From: Desulfuromonas thiophila | GTDB lineage: Bacteria; Desulfobacterota; Desulfuromonadia; Desulfuromonadales; Desulfuromonadaceae | Reading direction: 5' to 3' | Assembly: GCF_900101955.1 (NCBI RefSeq) | Contig: NZ_FNAQ01000018.1 | Span: 1 to 50,317, forward strand | DNA: 50,317 nucleotides | Part shown: piece after piece, positions 1-8,326 of the stretch | Position numbering within the stretch: the stretch's first letter is position 1 | Layout: every line of letters starts with the position of its first letter | Translations under genes and position numbers: made by a program | The notes under the pieces: model-generated | What the model saw: the letters and a program-made list of their open reading frames with translations, nothing else | What the model was told of the DNA's origin: nothing | The model's database searches: none

Positions 1-265
1 ACTCGCCGATCCGGCGCATGGCCTGGTTGAGTTCAGTCTGGACGGGATCATTCTGGCGTTTTTTCAGCGACTCGTCGATCCCGGCCAGCGCTTTCTCTCG
101 CCACTGCTCCAGGCGGTAGATCTCAAGGCTCAGTTCGCGGGATAGCGCATCAACGGATTCGCCCCGCAGCAGACGTAGGACCACTTCACGCTTGCGGGCG
201 GCACTCCAGCGCTGCCCCTCGGCCAACGGTCCTGTGACGGTTTCGTTCTGGTTCTGTTTGGTCAT
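1..265 (-). CDS. IS3-like transposase orfA, helix-turn-helix protein (partial)
   Basis: ATG at 265, minus strand, 88 codons visible before the window edge. The protein begins MTKQNQNETVTGPLAEG and continues with a basic helix-turn-helix-like stretch (RKREVVLRLLRGESVDALSR), followed by a charged helical segment (EQWREKALAGIDESLKKR) typical of orfA proteins of two-ORF insertion sequences. These bind the element ends and are joined to the orfB integrase by frameshifting. The 3' half and orfB are outside the window. The exact IS subgroup cannot be decided from this piece. Confidence 0.65.
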   Translation of the reverse strand, partial: MTKQNQNETVTGPLAEGQRWSAARKREVVLRLLRGESVDALSRELSLEIYRLEQWREKALAGIDESLKKRQNDPVQTELNQAMRRIGE

Positions 266-311
266 TGTTAATCTCCTTGGACACGGGGACATTACCCCAA
301 ATCAGTGTCCA
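1..311 (-). mobile_element. IS3-like insertion sequence, 5' part (runs off the window)
   Basis: The element terminus reads TGGACACTGATTTGGGG on the minus strand from position 311. It interrupts an istA gene. A transposase orfA begins at 265 and runs off the window at position 1. A related terminus (TGGACAC at 50040) with the end of an IS3-type integrase lies at the other edge of the window in the same orientation. The two pieces are probably the left and right parts of copies of one element. The family call rests on orfA plus the DDE-integrase fragment at the other end. Confidence 0.7.
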
Positions 312-725
312 AGAAAACCGGCGCCGCTCCATGCGCAGTTCAACCCAGTCGGCTTGCATCTGCCGACCCGGTTCCGTCTCGAAACGCACCACGGGCTCTA
401 ACTCCTTGACCGGGGCCAATGCTGCCAGAAAAAGCCGGACCATGCGTTCTGAACCGTCATAGCCGAGTTCCCGGATCTCCCGGGCCAGTACCGTTGCCGG
501 AAGTCGATGGGGAGCGGCCGCTTTCTGCCGCTCTTCCAGAAACGTTTTGAACGGATCAAGCTTTCCCGGGCGTGGTCCGCGTTTCTTGTAGGTCGGCATG
601 GCCGCCGAGCGCAGAAACTTGCGGATGGTGTTGCGCGAATGCCCGGTGATCCGATGGATCTCCCGGATGCTTTTGCCCTGTTTGCTGAGAATTCTGATTT
701 CCATACACTCTTCCTTTGCGATCAT
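312..725 (-). pseudogene. istA: IS21-family istA transposase, N-terminal part, cut by IS3-like element
   Basis: The start at 725 is supported by AGGAGG at 731-736, five bases upstream; the frame remains open further upstream but without a ribosome site. The N-terminus has the IstA helix-turn-helix (SKQGKSIREIHRITGHSRNT) and the protein reaches the start of the DDE core (QMQADWVELR). Frame continuity with istA ends at 312, where the IS3-like terminus TGGACAC begins. Residues beyond that in the open frame are IS3 DNA. Intact IstA is about 350-500 residues, so roughly two thirds is missing and the transposase cannot be functional. The gene reads toward the window's left end, away from the IS21 left terminus near 810. 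Confidence 0.85.
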
Positions 726-1295
<570 letters not shown>

Positions 1296-1301
1296 CACAG
1301 G

Positions 1302-1337
1302 AGATGGGTCAATTTTCAACTTCCAAGAGCCGGTTAA
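1302..1337 (+). repeat. IS21-family right end
   Basis: The sequence GATGGGTCAATTTTCAACTTCC follows the istB stop at 1295 and matches the GGGTCAATTTTCAGTTGCC motif of the left end at 761-779. IS4-family coding sequence starts directly after it, so the IS21 copy probably inserted into or next to that transposase. Confidence 0.5.
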
Positions 1338-1814
1338 GTGAGTCGGTTGTCGATTGCCGTTGACACAAAAGTGCGGGGATGGCGCAAGACTGCGAAGTCC
1401 GACTGGGGAAACCCTCCCGAAACATTCCGGCTTGTGACCTATCGGGACGCGGAAACGAACATCGTCTATCCGTTGGTGACCAATACCCTGGACCTACCAG
1501 CACGAACGAGTGCCGATCTCTACAAGGAACGTTGGCAAATTGAGCTTTTCTTCAAGTGGATCAGACAGAACCTGAAAGTGAAGAGCATCCTCGGCACCTC
1601 CATGAACGCGGTGAAGGCCCAGTTCTGGATCATTCTGTGCGCCTATCTACCTAGTGCTGTCGTTTCAAAAGTTCCAGTCGAAAATCAGCGCGTCGTTACA
1701 ACGTATATTATTGATATTGCTGCTGAACTTGTTCGAGCGAGGAGATTTTACAAACTATTTGACCCGCCAAAGCAGGAAAACGCTACGCAGAACGGTCAGT
1801 TATGTTTGCTGTGA
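1338..1814 (+). pseudogene. IS4-family transposase, C-terminal remnant with compensating frameshifts
   Basis: The IS4-family Y-(2)-R-(3)-E-(6)-K signature is clear: YKERWQIELFFKWIRQNLK, with the catalytic Glu. The N-terminal two thirds, including the first two Asp residues of the DDE triad, is absent. The frame is disturbed near 1645-1655. The typical C-terminal segment (LQRILLILLLNLFERGDF) then appears in another frame starting at 1654. The original frame returns near 1745 for the last residues, DPPKQENATQNGQLCLL, and the stop at 1814. This pattern fits two compensating single-base indels in a dead gene. Its left border is the IS21 right end. Confidence 0.8.
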
Positions 1815-1887
1815 AACTGTGAGACAGTTGTGCCCCAAAAAGCATCGCCCGATAGGTGTTACCCACTCGATCGGGGGAAGAGCCTAT

Positions 1888-1912
1888 AAAAAAGGGCGCA
1901 ACAAGTGCGCCC
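1888..1912 (-). terminator. Rho-independent terminator of the rpmH-rnpA-yidD-yidC operon
   Basis: A perfect 7-bp stem (GGGCGCA 1894-1900 with TGCGCCC 1906-1912, loop ACAAG) is followed on the minus strand by six T residues (1893-1888). It lies 22 bases after the yidC stop and points the right way to end that operon. Confidence 0.85.
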
Positions 1913-1933
1913 TCCTATAAGACAATCAAAAAC

Positions 1934-3490
1934 TTAATCAGCACGCCTATATATGAGATATTGCTGCAAGATTGTTAAAAGATTATTTACTAACCAGTAA
2001 AGAACAAGTCCTGCAGGAAAATTAAGAAAAAGAAAAGTAAAGACGACAGGCATGGCAAGCATCATCTTCGCCTGAATCGGATCCATTGTAGAGGGTGTCA
2101 GCTTTTGCTGTATAAACATAGTGACACCCATAAGGACCGGCGTAACAAAATAAGGATCCTTAACAGAAAGATCTGTAATCCACAGCATAAATGGAGCATG
2201 ACGCAACTCAATTGTATCAAGAAGAACTTTATATAGAGCGAAAAAAACAGGGATTTGAACCAACATTGGCAAACAACCACCTAAAGGGTTAACCCGGTTT
2301 TCCTGATACAATTGCATTGTAGCGCGATTAAGTCCCTCACGATCAGTGCGATATTTTTCACGAATTTTTTTCATTTCAGGCTGAAGCTTTTGCATAGCCT
2401 TCATTGAAACATAACTTTTCTGAGTGAGAGGCCAGAAAATAAGTTTTATGATTACAGTAAGAAGAATAATCGATACTCCATAATTTCCTACAATATTATA
2501 AAAATAATTTAGAAAAAAATGAAGAGGTTTGGCGAGGAATGAAAAAAAACCAAAATCGACAGCCTTTGATAAATTATAGTCAAATTTTGAAAGCTGATTA
2601 GTTTCCTTTGGTCCAGAGTAAAGCAACGTGGTAAAAGTGAATGTCTCTCCAGGTAAAACTGAAAACTCAGGATAATTGATTTGATGTAAAAAATATTTAT
2701 CATTGCAACTAACAACTACTTGTGCATTATTGGATGCATTTATAAACAATGACATAAAATACTTAAGAGTGAATCCAGACCAAAGAGTTTTTTCGCTATA
2801 ACTAGTGTGGCTATTAATTAGATCATCTTTGTCTTCCTTAACAAGCTCATCATTATGGAGAGTAATAGAACCCTCAAAATCAAATCGATTTTTAGATTTA
2901 TTATTGTTGATATTGTTATAAAATTTTATGGAATAACTGTCTTGCAAAGAAGAGATTGTACAATTTTTTACTTCGGTGGAAAGCTTGATAATATATGAAT
3001 CTTTTTCGAAAGAAAAATTTTTATATATCTCGACACCCTTTACATCTTTTCGAAAAACGACATTTGTATCATTTTTAGAATAAAGATGATATTCACCACC
3101 ATTTAAATAGTTGGAAAAATTATCTTGAAAGTACTGCCCACCCCCAAGGCTATTAATTATACATACATTTTCCGAGTTATTGGCGCTTTCTAGGTATTTA
3201 GGAAAACAAATTTTCTCTATCGATGCTTCATTTTCAGAAAAAACAATATCATAATTAGCGGAATTAAAAATTATTTCACTACCTGCAGCTTGTTCATTTG
3301 TTATGGAAATAAAATCTTTTTCTGGCTGAATCAAATTATCCCTATTTTCATCTTCAGCAGAAGTTATATTACTTGCCATATCCTGAAGGTCAGCAGTATC
3401 GACTGAATCCTTACCAGGAAACAAAAAGGAAAAAGTAAACCAAACAAGAACCATTAAAGTTATTGCAATTATAGTATTTTTATTTTCCAT
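1934..3490 (-). CDS. yidC: Membrane protein insertase YidC
   Basis: 518 residues, within the normal range for Gram-negative YidC. It inserts and folds inner-membrane proteins, alone or with SecYEG. The protein has an N-terminal membrane anchor (about residues 7-24), a large poorly conserved periplasmic domain rich in Asn and Lys, and the conserved five-helix insertase core from about residue 315. Core motifs visible: SIILLTVIIKLIFWPLTQKS, with Lys at the position usually occupied by the hydrophilic-groove Arg/Lys; ENRVNPLGGCLPMLVQIPVF; and FPAGLVLYWLVNN. The gene is strongly AT-rich, most so in the periplasmic part, while the core half is less biased. It is last in the conserved rpmH-rnpA-yidD-yidC operon and is followed by a terminator; the usual next genes (jag, mnmE) are absent and IS debris follows instead. 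Confidence 0.97.
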   Translation of the reverse strand: MENKNTIIAITLMVLVWFTFSFLFPGKDSVDTADLQDMASNITSAEDENRDNLIQPEKDFISITNEQAAGSEIIFNSANYDIVFSENEASIEKICFPKYLESANNSENVCIINSLGGGQYFQDNFSNYLNGGEYHLYSKNDTNVVFRKDVKGVEIYKNFSFEKDSYIIKLSTEVKNCTISSLQDSYSIKFYNNINNNKSKNRFDFEGSITLHNDELVKEDKDDLINSHTSYSEKTLWSGFTLKYFMSLFINASNNAQVVVSCNDKYFLHQINYPEFSVLPGETFTFTTLLYSGPKETNQLSKFDYNLSKAVDFGFFSFLAKPLHFFLNYFYNIVGNYGVSIILLTVIIKLIFWPLTQKSYVSMKAMQKLQPEMKKIREKYRTDREGLNRATMQLYQENRVNPLGGCLPMLVQIPVFFALYKVLLDTIELRHAPFMLWITDLSVKDPYFVTPVLMGVTMFIQQKLTPSTMDPIQAKMMLAMPVVFTFLFLNFPAGLVLYWLVNNLLTILQQYLIYRRAD

Positions 3491-3494
3491 CAGT

Positions 3495-3701
3495 TCACCT
3501 TAGTGGATCATACCCGCCTTTAGACAGAGGATGACAACGTGCGATCCTATATAAAGAAAGACCTAAACCCCGTAAAAACCCATATTTAGTAATTGCCTGA
3601 ATAGAATATTCAGAACAAGTTGGTAAAAATCTGCAACATTGTGGCTTAAATGGAGAAATAAATTTTTGATATAAACCAATTATAAATATAGAAATTTTCA
3701 T
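3495..3701 (-). CDS. yidD: Membrane protein insertion efficiency factor YidD
   Basis: 68 residues. The family hallmark cysteine-rich segment is present ([19 protein letters not shown]), followed by [26 protein letters not shown]. An N-terminal amphipathic stretch ([15 protein letters not shown]) is thought to bind the inner face of the membrane. YidD assists YidC/Sec-dependent insertion. The start overlaps the rnpA stop by four bases and the stop lies four bases before yidC, so the three genes are probably translationally coupled. Confidence 0.95.
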   Translation of the reverse strand: MKISIFIIGLYQKFISPFKPQCCRFLPTCSEYSIQAITKYGFLRGLGLSLYRIARCHPLSKGGYDPLR

Positions 3702-4036
3702 TTTATATGCTTCAGGCTATTTTCTAAATCAATCCAAAAAAAACGGCTATCTATATCTCTAAGATCACATTTTGCTACATAAACATAGTCATAATTCGGA
3801 GAATATTTTTCGATATTCATCCTAAAAAAAGCTCTAACAACTCTTTTAAATCGATTACGCAAAAAAGCCCTACCGTTTTTACGACTTACAACAAGTCCTA
3901 AACGTGCAGGGCTATCAATATTTAAGCATTTGAATATAACAAAATATTTACATTTGTATTTAATTCCAGCTTTAAATACCCTATTATACTCTTGTTTTTT
4001 TTTAACAAGATTTTTTTTCTCTAGCAAGTTAGCCAC
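3698..4036 (-). CDS. rnpA: Ribonuclease P protein component
   Basis: 112 residues, starting at GTG 4036. It is the protein subunit of RNase P and binds the M1-type RNA (not in this window) to mature tRNA 5' ends. The signature RNA-binding helix is intact ([22 protein letters not shown] region, residues about 53-74, the RNR motif), as is the central-cleft aromatic segment ([16 protein letters not shown]). The gene follows rpmH by seven bases, in the almost universal rpmH-rnpA pairing, and overlaps yidD. Confidence 0.95.
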   Translation of the reverse strand: MANLLEKKNLVKKKQEYNRVFKAGIKYKCKYFVIFKCLNIDSPARLGLVVSRKNGRAFLRNRFKRVVRAFFRMNIEKYSPNYDYVYVAKCDLRDIDSRFFWIDLENSLKHIK

Positions 4037-4043
4037 AACCCAT

Positions 4044-4193
4044 CTACTTGACTGGGATGGAAACTACAAGACGCCTACGCCCCTTAGCTCTTCTCCTATT
4101 AAGAACGTTACGTCCATTCGAGGTTGACATCCGCTGACGAAAGCCATGTGTTCTCTTACGGCTAACACGACTTGGTTGATATGTACGTTTCAC
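4044..4193 (-). CDS. rpmH: 50S ribosomal protein L34
   Basis: 49 residues, [20 protein letters not shown] at the start, the L34 signature, followed by a Lys/Arg-rich remainder ([10 protein letters not shown]). L34 is usually 44-46 residues; here the C-terminus carries a few extra residues (VVSIPVK). The start is GTG at 4193 with AGGAGG at 4198-4203, a good ribosome site. It is the first gene of the operon with rnpA, yidD and yidC. In most bacteria rpmH sits beside the origin, transcribed away from dnaA. Here dnaA is 14 kb away and on the same strand. Confidence 0.95.
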   Translation of the reverse strand: MKRTYQPSRVSRKRTHGFRQRMSTSNGRNVLNRRRAKGRRRLVVSIPVK

Positions 4194-4453
4194 TTAATCC
4201 TCCTATGTGTTTAGCAAAACAAGCTGACATCATCTAAAAAAAAAAGTCAAAAGGCAAGAACTTTAAAAACAAGAAAAATTATAAATTTTATGATAAAATT
4301 TAATTAACTAATTAAATTTCAAATAAATTGCCAACCAAAAACGTCTAATAATATATTAGATCACATCAACCATACAAGCCAAAACTGCGCTTTTTCGTCT
4401 TACTCACAAAATCGCCCTTCCCCAAAGAGAGTTGGTAGGTTAGCGTCTCTTCA
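4194..4453. promoter_or_regulatory. AT-rich intergenic region, expected rpmH promoter region
   Basis: About 260 bases with no gene. On the minus strand a TTGACT hexamer (4250-4245) precedes a run of ten T, but no convincing -10 hexamer lies at 16-18 bases, so a promoter is expected from position rather than shown. The far part holds a 33-base copy of a repeat (4381-4413) seen again at 6432-6462. No DnaA-box cluster was found here, although this is the usual place for one. Confidence 0.4.
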
Positions 4454-5060
4454 ATGAAAGATGCTGATCTTTACGCTCACATTCATGGCATTCGGTCGCC
4501 GAAATAAAGCTCGCTCTCGCTGCCGGCGAGGTCAGTGTTTTTGTCGAACACGATCCGGCCATCACCCTGACTTATCCGAAGTGCGGGGCAACCGCCCCCG
4601 GCAACAATAAGCGGCAGTGAATATGGCAGCACCTCGACAACTGTCAGTACAAGACCATGCTGGTGGCCGACGCCTCCCGCGTTAAGTGCCTGGAACACGC
4701 CGTCGTAACTGTCGAAGTGTCTTGGTCAGAATCAAGCTGGGATTCACGGCCCTGTACGAAGCTTTGGTTATCAACTGGCTCTGAGAGGCCTCCATTTAAG
4801 CTGTTTCCCGGTAGATAAACCTCACTTGGAAAGCCATCGACGACATCATGTCGCGGGCCGTCGCTCGTGGACTTGCACGGCGTGAATCACAAAGTCACAA
4901 GCACGTCGAGATTGATGAGACCGCTTTTCGCAAACAGCATGACTACGTCACTATCGTTTCGGACCAAGAGCAAGGGCGTGTGTGCTCCAAGTCGCTTCGG
5001 GTCGTAACAAGAAGGATCTGGCCGCTTATTATGAGACCTTTTTAGGGCGCATAAATCAGG
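4454..5060 (+). pseudogene. ISL3-family transposase, N-terminal half, decayed
   Basis: Translating across frames gives an ISL3-type N-terminus from the ATG at 4454 (MKDADLYAHIHGI), then AAGEVSVFVEHDPAITL and a zinc-finger-like piece (YPKCGATAPGN). Next come WQHLDNCQYKTMLVADASR and VKCLEHAVVTVEV, and finally ARGLARRESQSHKHVEIDE with the first catalytic Asp. Stop codons and frame changes interrupt it several times, and the C-terminal half is missing. GC content is well above that of the flanking AT-rich genes. It differs in sequence from the two other ISL3 copies in the window, so it belongs to another ISL3 subgroup. Confidence 0.75.
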
Positions 5061-5110
5061 CATTAACAAGATATTGAAAAAGTCCCATCCGTTTTTTTAA
5101 TGACGCAAGC

Positions 5111-5118
5111 CGAAAATG
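5111..5118. repeat. Target-site duplication of the intact ISL3 element, left copy
   Basis: CGAAAATG, repeated exactly at 6430-6437. Eight-base target duplications are characteristic of ISL3-family elements. Confidence 0.85.
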
Positions 5119-6429
5119 GGCTCCTCGCTATTCCATGTGGGTAATGGTATGAGAGCGTTACTCTCACCACTGCCCGGAGGTTTTGCTTTTCACTATGAAT
5201 CCTGAAGCACTTTTTGCCGTTGCGCTCGGAATTGCCCCTCCCTGGGAGGTTGTCGGCGTTGAGTTCTCTCAAGCAAGCAAACGTCTCGACATCCGTATCG
5301 ATTTCCCCCGAGGTGCGCAGTTTGCCTGCCCTGTTTGCGGCGCTCCGATGTCGGTTTACGACACAACCGAGAAAACCTGGCGGCACCTGAACTTCTTCCA
5401 GTACGAAGCCTATCTGACTGCCCGGGTGCCGCGCACCAACTGCCCCAACGCTGGTTGCGGTATCAAGCAGGTGGTCGCGCCCTGGTCCCGCGCCGGTTCC
5501 GGCTTCACCTTGCTGTTCGAAGCGCTGGTGATGGCTTTGGCCCGGCAGATGCCGGTCAATGCCATCGCACAGTTGCTGCAGGTTCATGACACCCGGCTGT
5601 GGCGGATCATTCGCAGCTATGTCGATGCCGCCCGCGCCGCCGAGGACTTCTGCGGCGTGACTCGTCTGGGTGCCGATGAAACCAGTGCCCGGCGGGGGCA
5701 GGACTATGTCACCTTCTTCTTCGACATGGACGCCCGCAAGTTGCTGTTCGGAACCCACGGCAAGGACCACACGACGGTGGAGCGTTTCGTCGCCGATTTC
5801 GAGACGCATGGCGGCAACCCGGAAGCCGTCACCGACGCCTGCATCGACATGTCCAAATCCTTCATCAAGGGGCTGCAGGAGCAGTTTCCCAACGCGGCGC
5901 TGACCTTCGACCAGTTCCACGTCATCAAGCTGATGAACGACGTGCTGGGCAAGATCCGCGCGGAAGAGGCCCGTCAGTTCCCCGAAGAGCTGCGCAAGAC
6001 CCGCTATCTGTTCCTGAAAAACCCCGACCGCCTGACCGAGGAGCAGGAACAACGACTGCGCAGCCTAACCCGCTTCAACCTGGGAAGCATCAAGGCCTAC
6101 ATCCTCAAGCTGGGCCTGCAGATCGTCTACTGCGCCGAAAATCACCAGGAGGCGGAAATCCTGCTGAAAAGCTGGTACCGCCGTGCCGTGCGCAGCAAGG
6201 TCGAGCGGATCGTCAAACTGGCCAAAACCGTCAAAGAACACTGGCAGGGCATTCTGAGCTACTTCGACTCACGCCTGACCAACGGCTTTCTGGAAGGAAT
6301 CAACAGCCTCGTTCAGGCAGCCAAGGCCAAGGCGAGAGGCTACCGGAATCCGGACAACCTGATTGCCATGGCGTATCTGATTGCCGGCAAGCTCGAATTT
6401 CCTCAACACACTTGAAACAGCGAAGAACT
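5119..6429 (+). mobile_element. Complete ISL3-family insertion sequence
   Basis: 1311 bp bounded by imperfect inverted repeats. The left end is GGCTCCTCGCTATTCCATGT; the right end, read inward, is AGTTCTTCGCTGTTTCAAGT, with 8 of the first 11 positions matching. It is flanked on both sides by the duplication CGAAAATG and carries one intact transposase gene. A second, decayed copy of the same type lies at 8327-9632 in the opposite orientation. Being GC-rich in an AT-rich neighbourhood and having an intact gene and duplication, it looks like a fairly recent arrival. Confidence 0.9.
5195..6415 (+). CDS. ISL3-family transposase (intact)
   Basis: 406 residues from the ATG at 5195 (MNPEALFAVALGIAPPWEVV). 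A TTG at 5183 in the same frame is less likely because the decayed copy also carries the ATG context. Domains in order: a zinc-ribbon-like N-terminal segment (CPVCG, CPNAGC), a helix-turn-helix-type segment (MPVNAIAQLLQVHDTRLWRI), and the DDE core with LGADETSARRGQDYV, a middle Asp in ALTFDQFHVIKLMNDV, and the C-terminal Glu in RLTNGFLEGINSLVQ. It ends with the family's ARGYRNPDNLIAMAYL. It catalyses cut-and-paste movement of the element. No frameshift or stop is seen. Confidence 0.95.
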   Translation: MNPEALFAVALGIAPPWEVVGVEFSQASKRLDIRIDFPRGAQFACPVCGAPMSVYDTTEKTWRHLNFFQYEAYLTARVPRTNCPNAGCGIKQVVAPWSRAGSGFTLLFEALVMALARQMPVNAIAQLLQVHDTRLWRIIRSYVDAARAAEDFCGVTRLGADETSARRGQDYVTFFFDMDARKLLFGTHGKDHTTVERFVADFETHGGNPEAVTDACIDMSKSFIKGLQEQFPNAALTFDQFHVIKLMNDVLGKIRAEEARQFPEELRKTRYLFLKNPDRLTEEQEQRLRSLTRFNLGSIKAYILKLGLQIVYCAENHQEAEILLKSWYRRAVRSKVERIVKLAKTVKEHWQGILSYFDSRLTNGFLEGINSLVQAAKAKARGYRNPDNLIAMAYLIAGKLEFPQHT

Positions 6430-6437
6430 CGAAAATG
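6430..6437. repeat. Target-site duplication of the intact ISL3 element, right copy
   Basis: CGAAAATG, identical to 5111-5118. Confidence 0.85.
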
Positions 6438-6742
6438 CGATTTCCGTCTTGCTCACAAAATCAATTCATTGCGGAGCAATGATTGATTTTGATCGCCCGT
6501 CCATGGGCTCTACAGGCTGTTTATCAACAGCCAGTTGATATGTCTGACAATTACAAGAGTAAACCACAGCTCCTTGAAAGCTATGGTTTACTCTCTGCCA
6601 TGAATGAGCGGGGCCACTTTTTACGACGGTAGATCGCGCTGATATTCACGGGTTGGGTACCGCCTGTCTTGCCTACGTCGTGGAGCTGCCTCTCGCTAAA
6701 GTCGGGAGTTCAACAGATGCCTGATATAAATAGATCTTTCAA
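6430..6742. other. Intergenic region with repeat copy and strong hairpin
   Basis: Contains a second copy (6432-6462, continuing to about 6499) of the repeat at 4381-4413, here with an extra hairpin-forming stretch (TCATTGC/GCAATGA). Further on is a strong inverted repeat at 6556-6594: AGAGTAAACCA pairs with TGGTTTACTCT, with a further AGCT/AGCT pairing inside. The stretch 6608-6724 reads as 38 codons of protein-like sequence in the plus frame but matches nothing I recognise. No intact gene is seen. Confidence 0.5.
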
Positions 6743-7378
6743 TCAAAGAAAGGATTTAATATTCTTTGGGCACAAATGAATTAGACAACATTCCGAACAA
6801 GCTGGGCGACGGGCCTTGCAGCAGTTGCGACCATGAAAAATAAGCAAATGTGACACTTTACACCACAATTCTGGTGTTATTTTTCGGCAAAGATCTTGCT
6901 CAATTACTCTAACATCAGTGGAATCAGATAATCCAAGCCGATAACTAACACGTCTCACATGAGTATCAACGGCTAATCTCGGTATATTAAATGCATTACT
7001 TAAAACAACATTAGCTGTTTTGCGACCAACCCCAGGCAGTTTAACTAATTCCTCAAAATTTTTCGGAACAACACCATTGAATTGATTAACTAATTGTTGT
7101 GCACACAAAATAATATTACGGGACTTAACACGGTAACAACCTATAGATCGCAAAATCTGTTCTATATTATCAATTTTAGCTGAGGCCAACTTAAAGGGAT
7201 CTGAATAATATATGAACAATTCTTTAGTAACCTGATTTACACGAACATCGGTTGTTTGCGCAGAAAGAATAGTTGAAATCAACAATTCGTACGGATTTTG
7301 GAAATTTAACGAACAAGCAGCTTGGGGATAACAACTCAGCAAATAATTAAGAATCTGAGAAATTCCATCACAAGCCAT
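6743..7378 (-). CDS. nth: Endonuclease III (DNA N-glycosylase/AP lyase)
   Basis: 211 residues from the ATG at 7378, exactly the length of the E. coli enzyme, which supports this start over in-frame codons upstream that lie inside the preceding gene. It removes oxidised pyrimidines and cleaves the abasic site. The helix-hairpin-helix LPGVGRKTANVVL carries the catalytic Lys120, and Asp138 is in AVDTHVRRVSYRLG, both at the E. coli positions. The [4Fe-4S] ligands are Cys187-x6-Cys194-x2-Cys197-x5-Cys203, also conserved. The gene begins four bases after the stop of the upstream EEP-family gene, suggesting one transcript. GC content is low. Confidence 0.96.
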   Translation of the reverse strand: MACDGISQILNYLLSCYPQAACSLNFQNPYELLISTILSAQTTDVRVNQVTKELFIYYSDPFKLASAKIDNIEQILRSIGCYRVKSRNIILCAQQLVNQFNGVVPKNFEELVKLPGVGRKTANVVLSNAFNIPRLAVDTHVRRVSYRLGLSDSTDVRVIEQDLCRKITPELWCKVSHLLIFHGRNCCKARRPACSECCLIHLCPKNIKSFL

Positions 7379-7382
7379 AGTT

Positions 7383-8138
7383 TCACGAACCAACATAAAA
7401 ATTATCAACAGAGCGCAAGTTCATAAAAGTGTTTCCCGGTACTGATTTAAATTTATCAAATAATTTTAAACCAACAGGTAGAGATATAAAATCCTGTGAC
7501 AATGTAAAATTTAGAAATAAGGGTAAGTGACTACATAAAAATCTCTCTCGTATACAATATAAGATTTCTACCTGATTTACCAGAATCCCATTCATCTTAT
7601 AAATACGGTCCCGAGCGATAAGAGGAAAGCAAGCCGGATATGTTGCTCGACACCAGAAAGGAGCGACACGTTTTAGGTTTTGTTGAAATGGATTAAACAT
7701 ACTAAGCCATATACCATCAAAAAAATCACCAACTAAAATACAAGGCAAAGCTAAATGAGAACGCTGAAAAATATCTGGACCAAATAAACGGTGCAACTGT
7801 TGAGGTCGAAACCAAAACCCACCACAAAGCCTTAAATTAACCAACAAAAAACGATAAATACTAAATCTTACATCTGCAACCTGACAACTTGCACCGGCCC
7901 CGAGATCAAATTCTTGAACTTGCTGAAATATCGGCACAGAAGCTAACAGAGCTAAACCGGAACGTTGTCCGACACGAATTTGTGAAAAACCAGTATAAAA
8001 AACTAATTCATCAAGACTGACTAAATCTGCATATTGCAAAGCAACTATATCAACCTGCTGCGATCGTATCCAAGAAAAAAATGACGCTGAATCCCGTAAG
8101 CCCTTAAGATTGAAAGATAACAGGCGGAGATTTCGCAT
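7383..8138 (-). CDS. Endonuclease/exonuclease/phosphatase-fold protein with degraded active site
   Basis: 251 residues from the ATG at 8138, with CGGAG six bases upstream; a TTG at 8156 is the furthest in-frame alternative. The EEP-fold landmarks are present: LRLLSFNLKG (Asn10), DIVALQ, CILVGDFF (Asp138) and SHLPLFLNFTL (His204). However, the metal-binding Glu that normally follows DIVALQ is Tyr36, the Asn of the GDFN motif is Phe140, and the Asp of the SDH motif is Ser203. So the fold is likely but catalysis is doubtful. It lies directly upstream of nth, which suggests a DNA-repair-related or structural role; that is inference only. Eight cysteines, none paired in an obvious metal site. Confidence 0.7.
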   Translation of the reverse strand: MRNLRLLSFNLKGLRDSASFFSWIRSQQVDIVALQYADLVSLDELVFYTGFSQIRVGQRSGLALLASVPIFQQVQEFDLGAGASCQVADVRFSIYRFLLVNLRLCGGFWFRPQQLHRLFGPDIFQRSHLALPCILVGDFFDGIWLSMFNPFQQNLKRVAPFWCRATYPACFPLIARDRIYKMNGILVNQVEILYCIRERFLCSHLPLFLNFTLSQDFISLPVGLKLFDKFKSVPGNTFMNLRSVDNFYVGS

Positions 8139-8326
8139 CACATACTCCGGAGACAAATAAAAAATTCACCAAGTCGTGAAAGTTAAATCGATAAGATCTT
8201 TTACCGATAAAAAATTTTTCTTCGATCTTCATGCAAAAGTAGATGCAGATCTATAAATATAATTACATAAAGATCAATCTTCAGAGACAACCAGCTGATA
8301 TTGTTTAGTTATCATACAAAACAACA
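8139..8326. other. AT-rich intergenic region upstream of the EEP-nth pair
   Basis: Probable promoter region for the minus-strand EEP-nth pair, ending at an ISL3 copy. GATC occurs several times (for example AAGATC near 8191 and AGATCA near 8271). No complete DnaA box or clear promoter hexamer pair was seen. Confidence 0.35.

Noticed and set aside
1654-1920. Separate small gene starting at GTG 1654
   Set aside because: Its first part is the displaced C-terminal segment of the IS4 transposase and the rest runs through the operon terminator.
4194-4453. Replication origin beside rpmH
   Set aside because: AT-rich and in the classical place, but no DnaA-box consensus was found on either strand.
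6608-6724. A 38-codon protein-like frame (PLFTTVDRADIHGLG and so on) before nth
   Set aside because: No start codon with ribosome site, no recognised family, and bounded by a stop on each side; noted as possible relic only.
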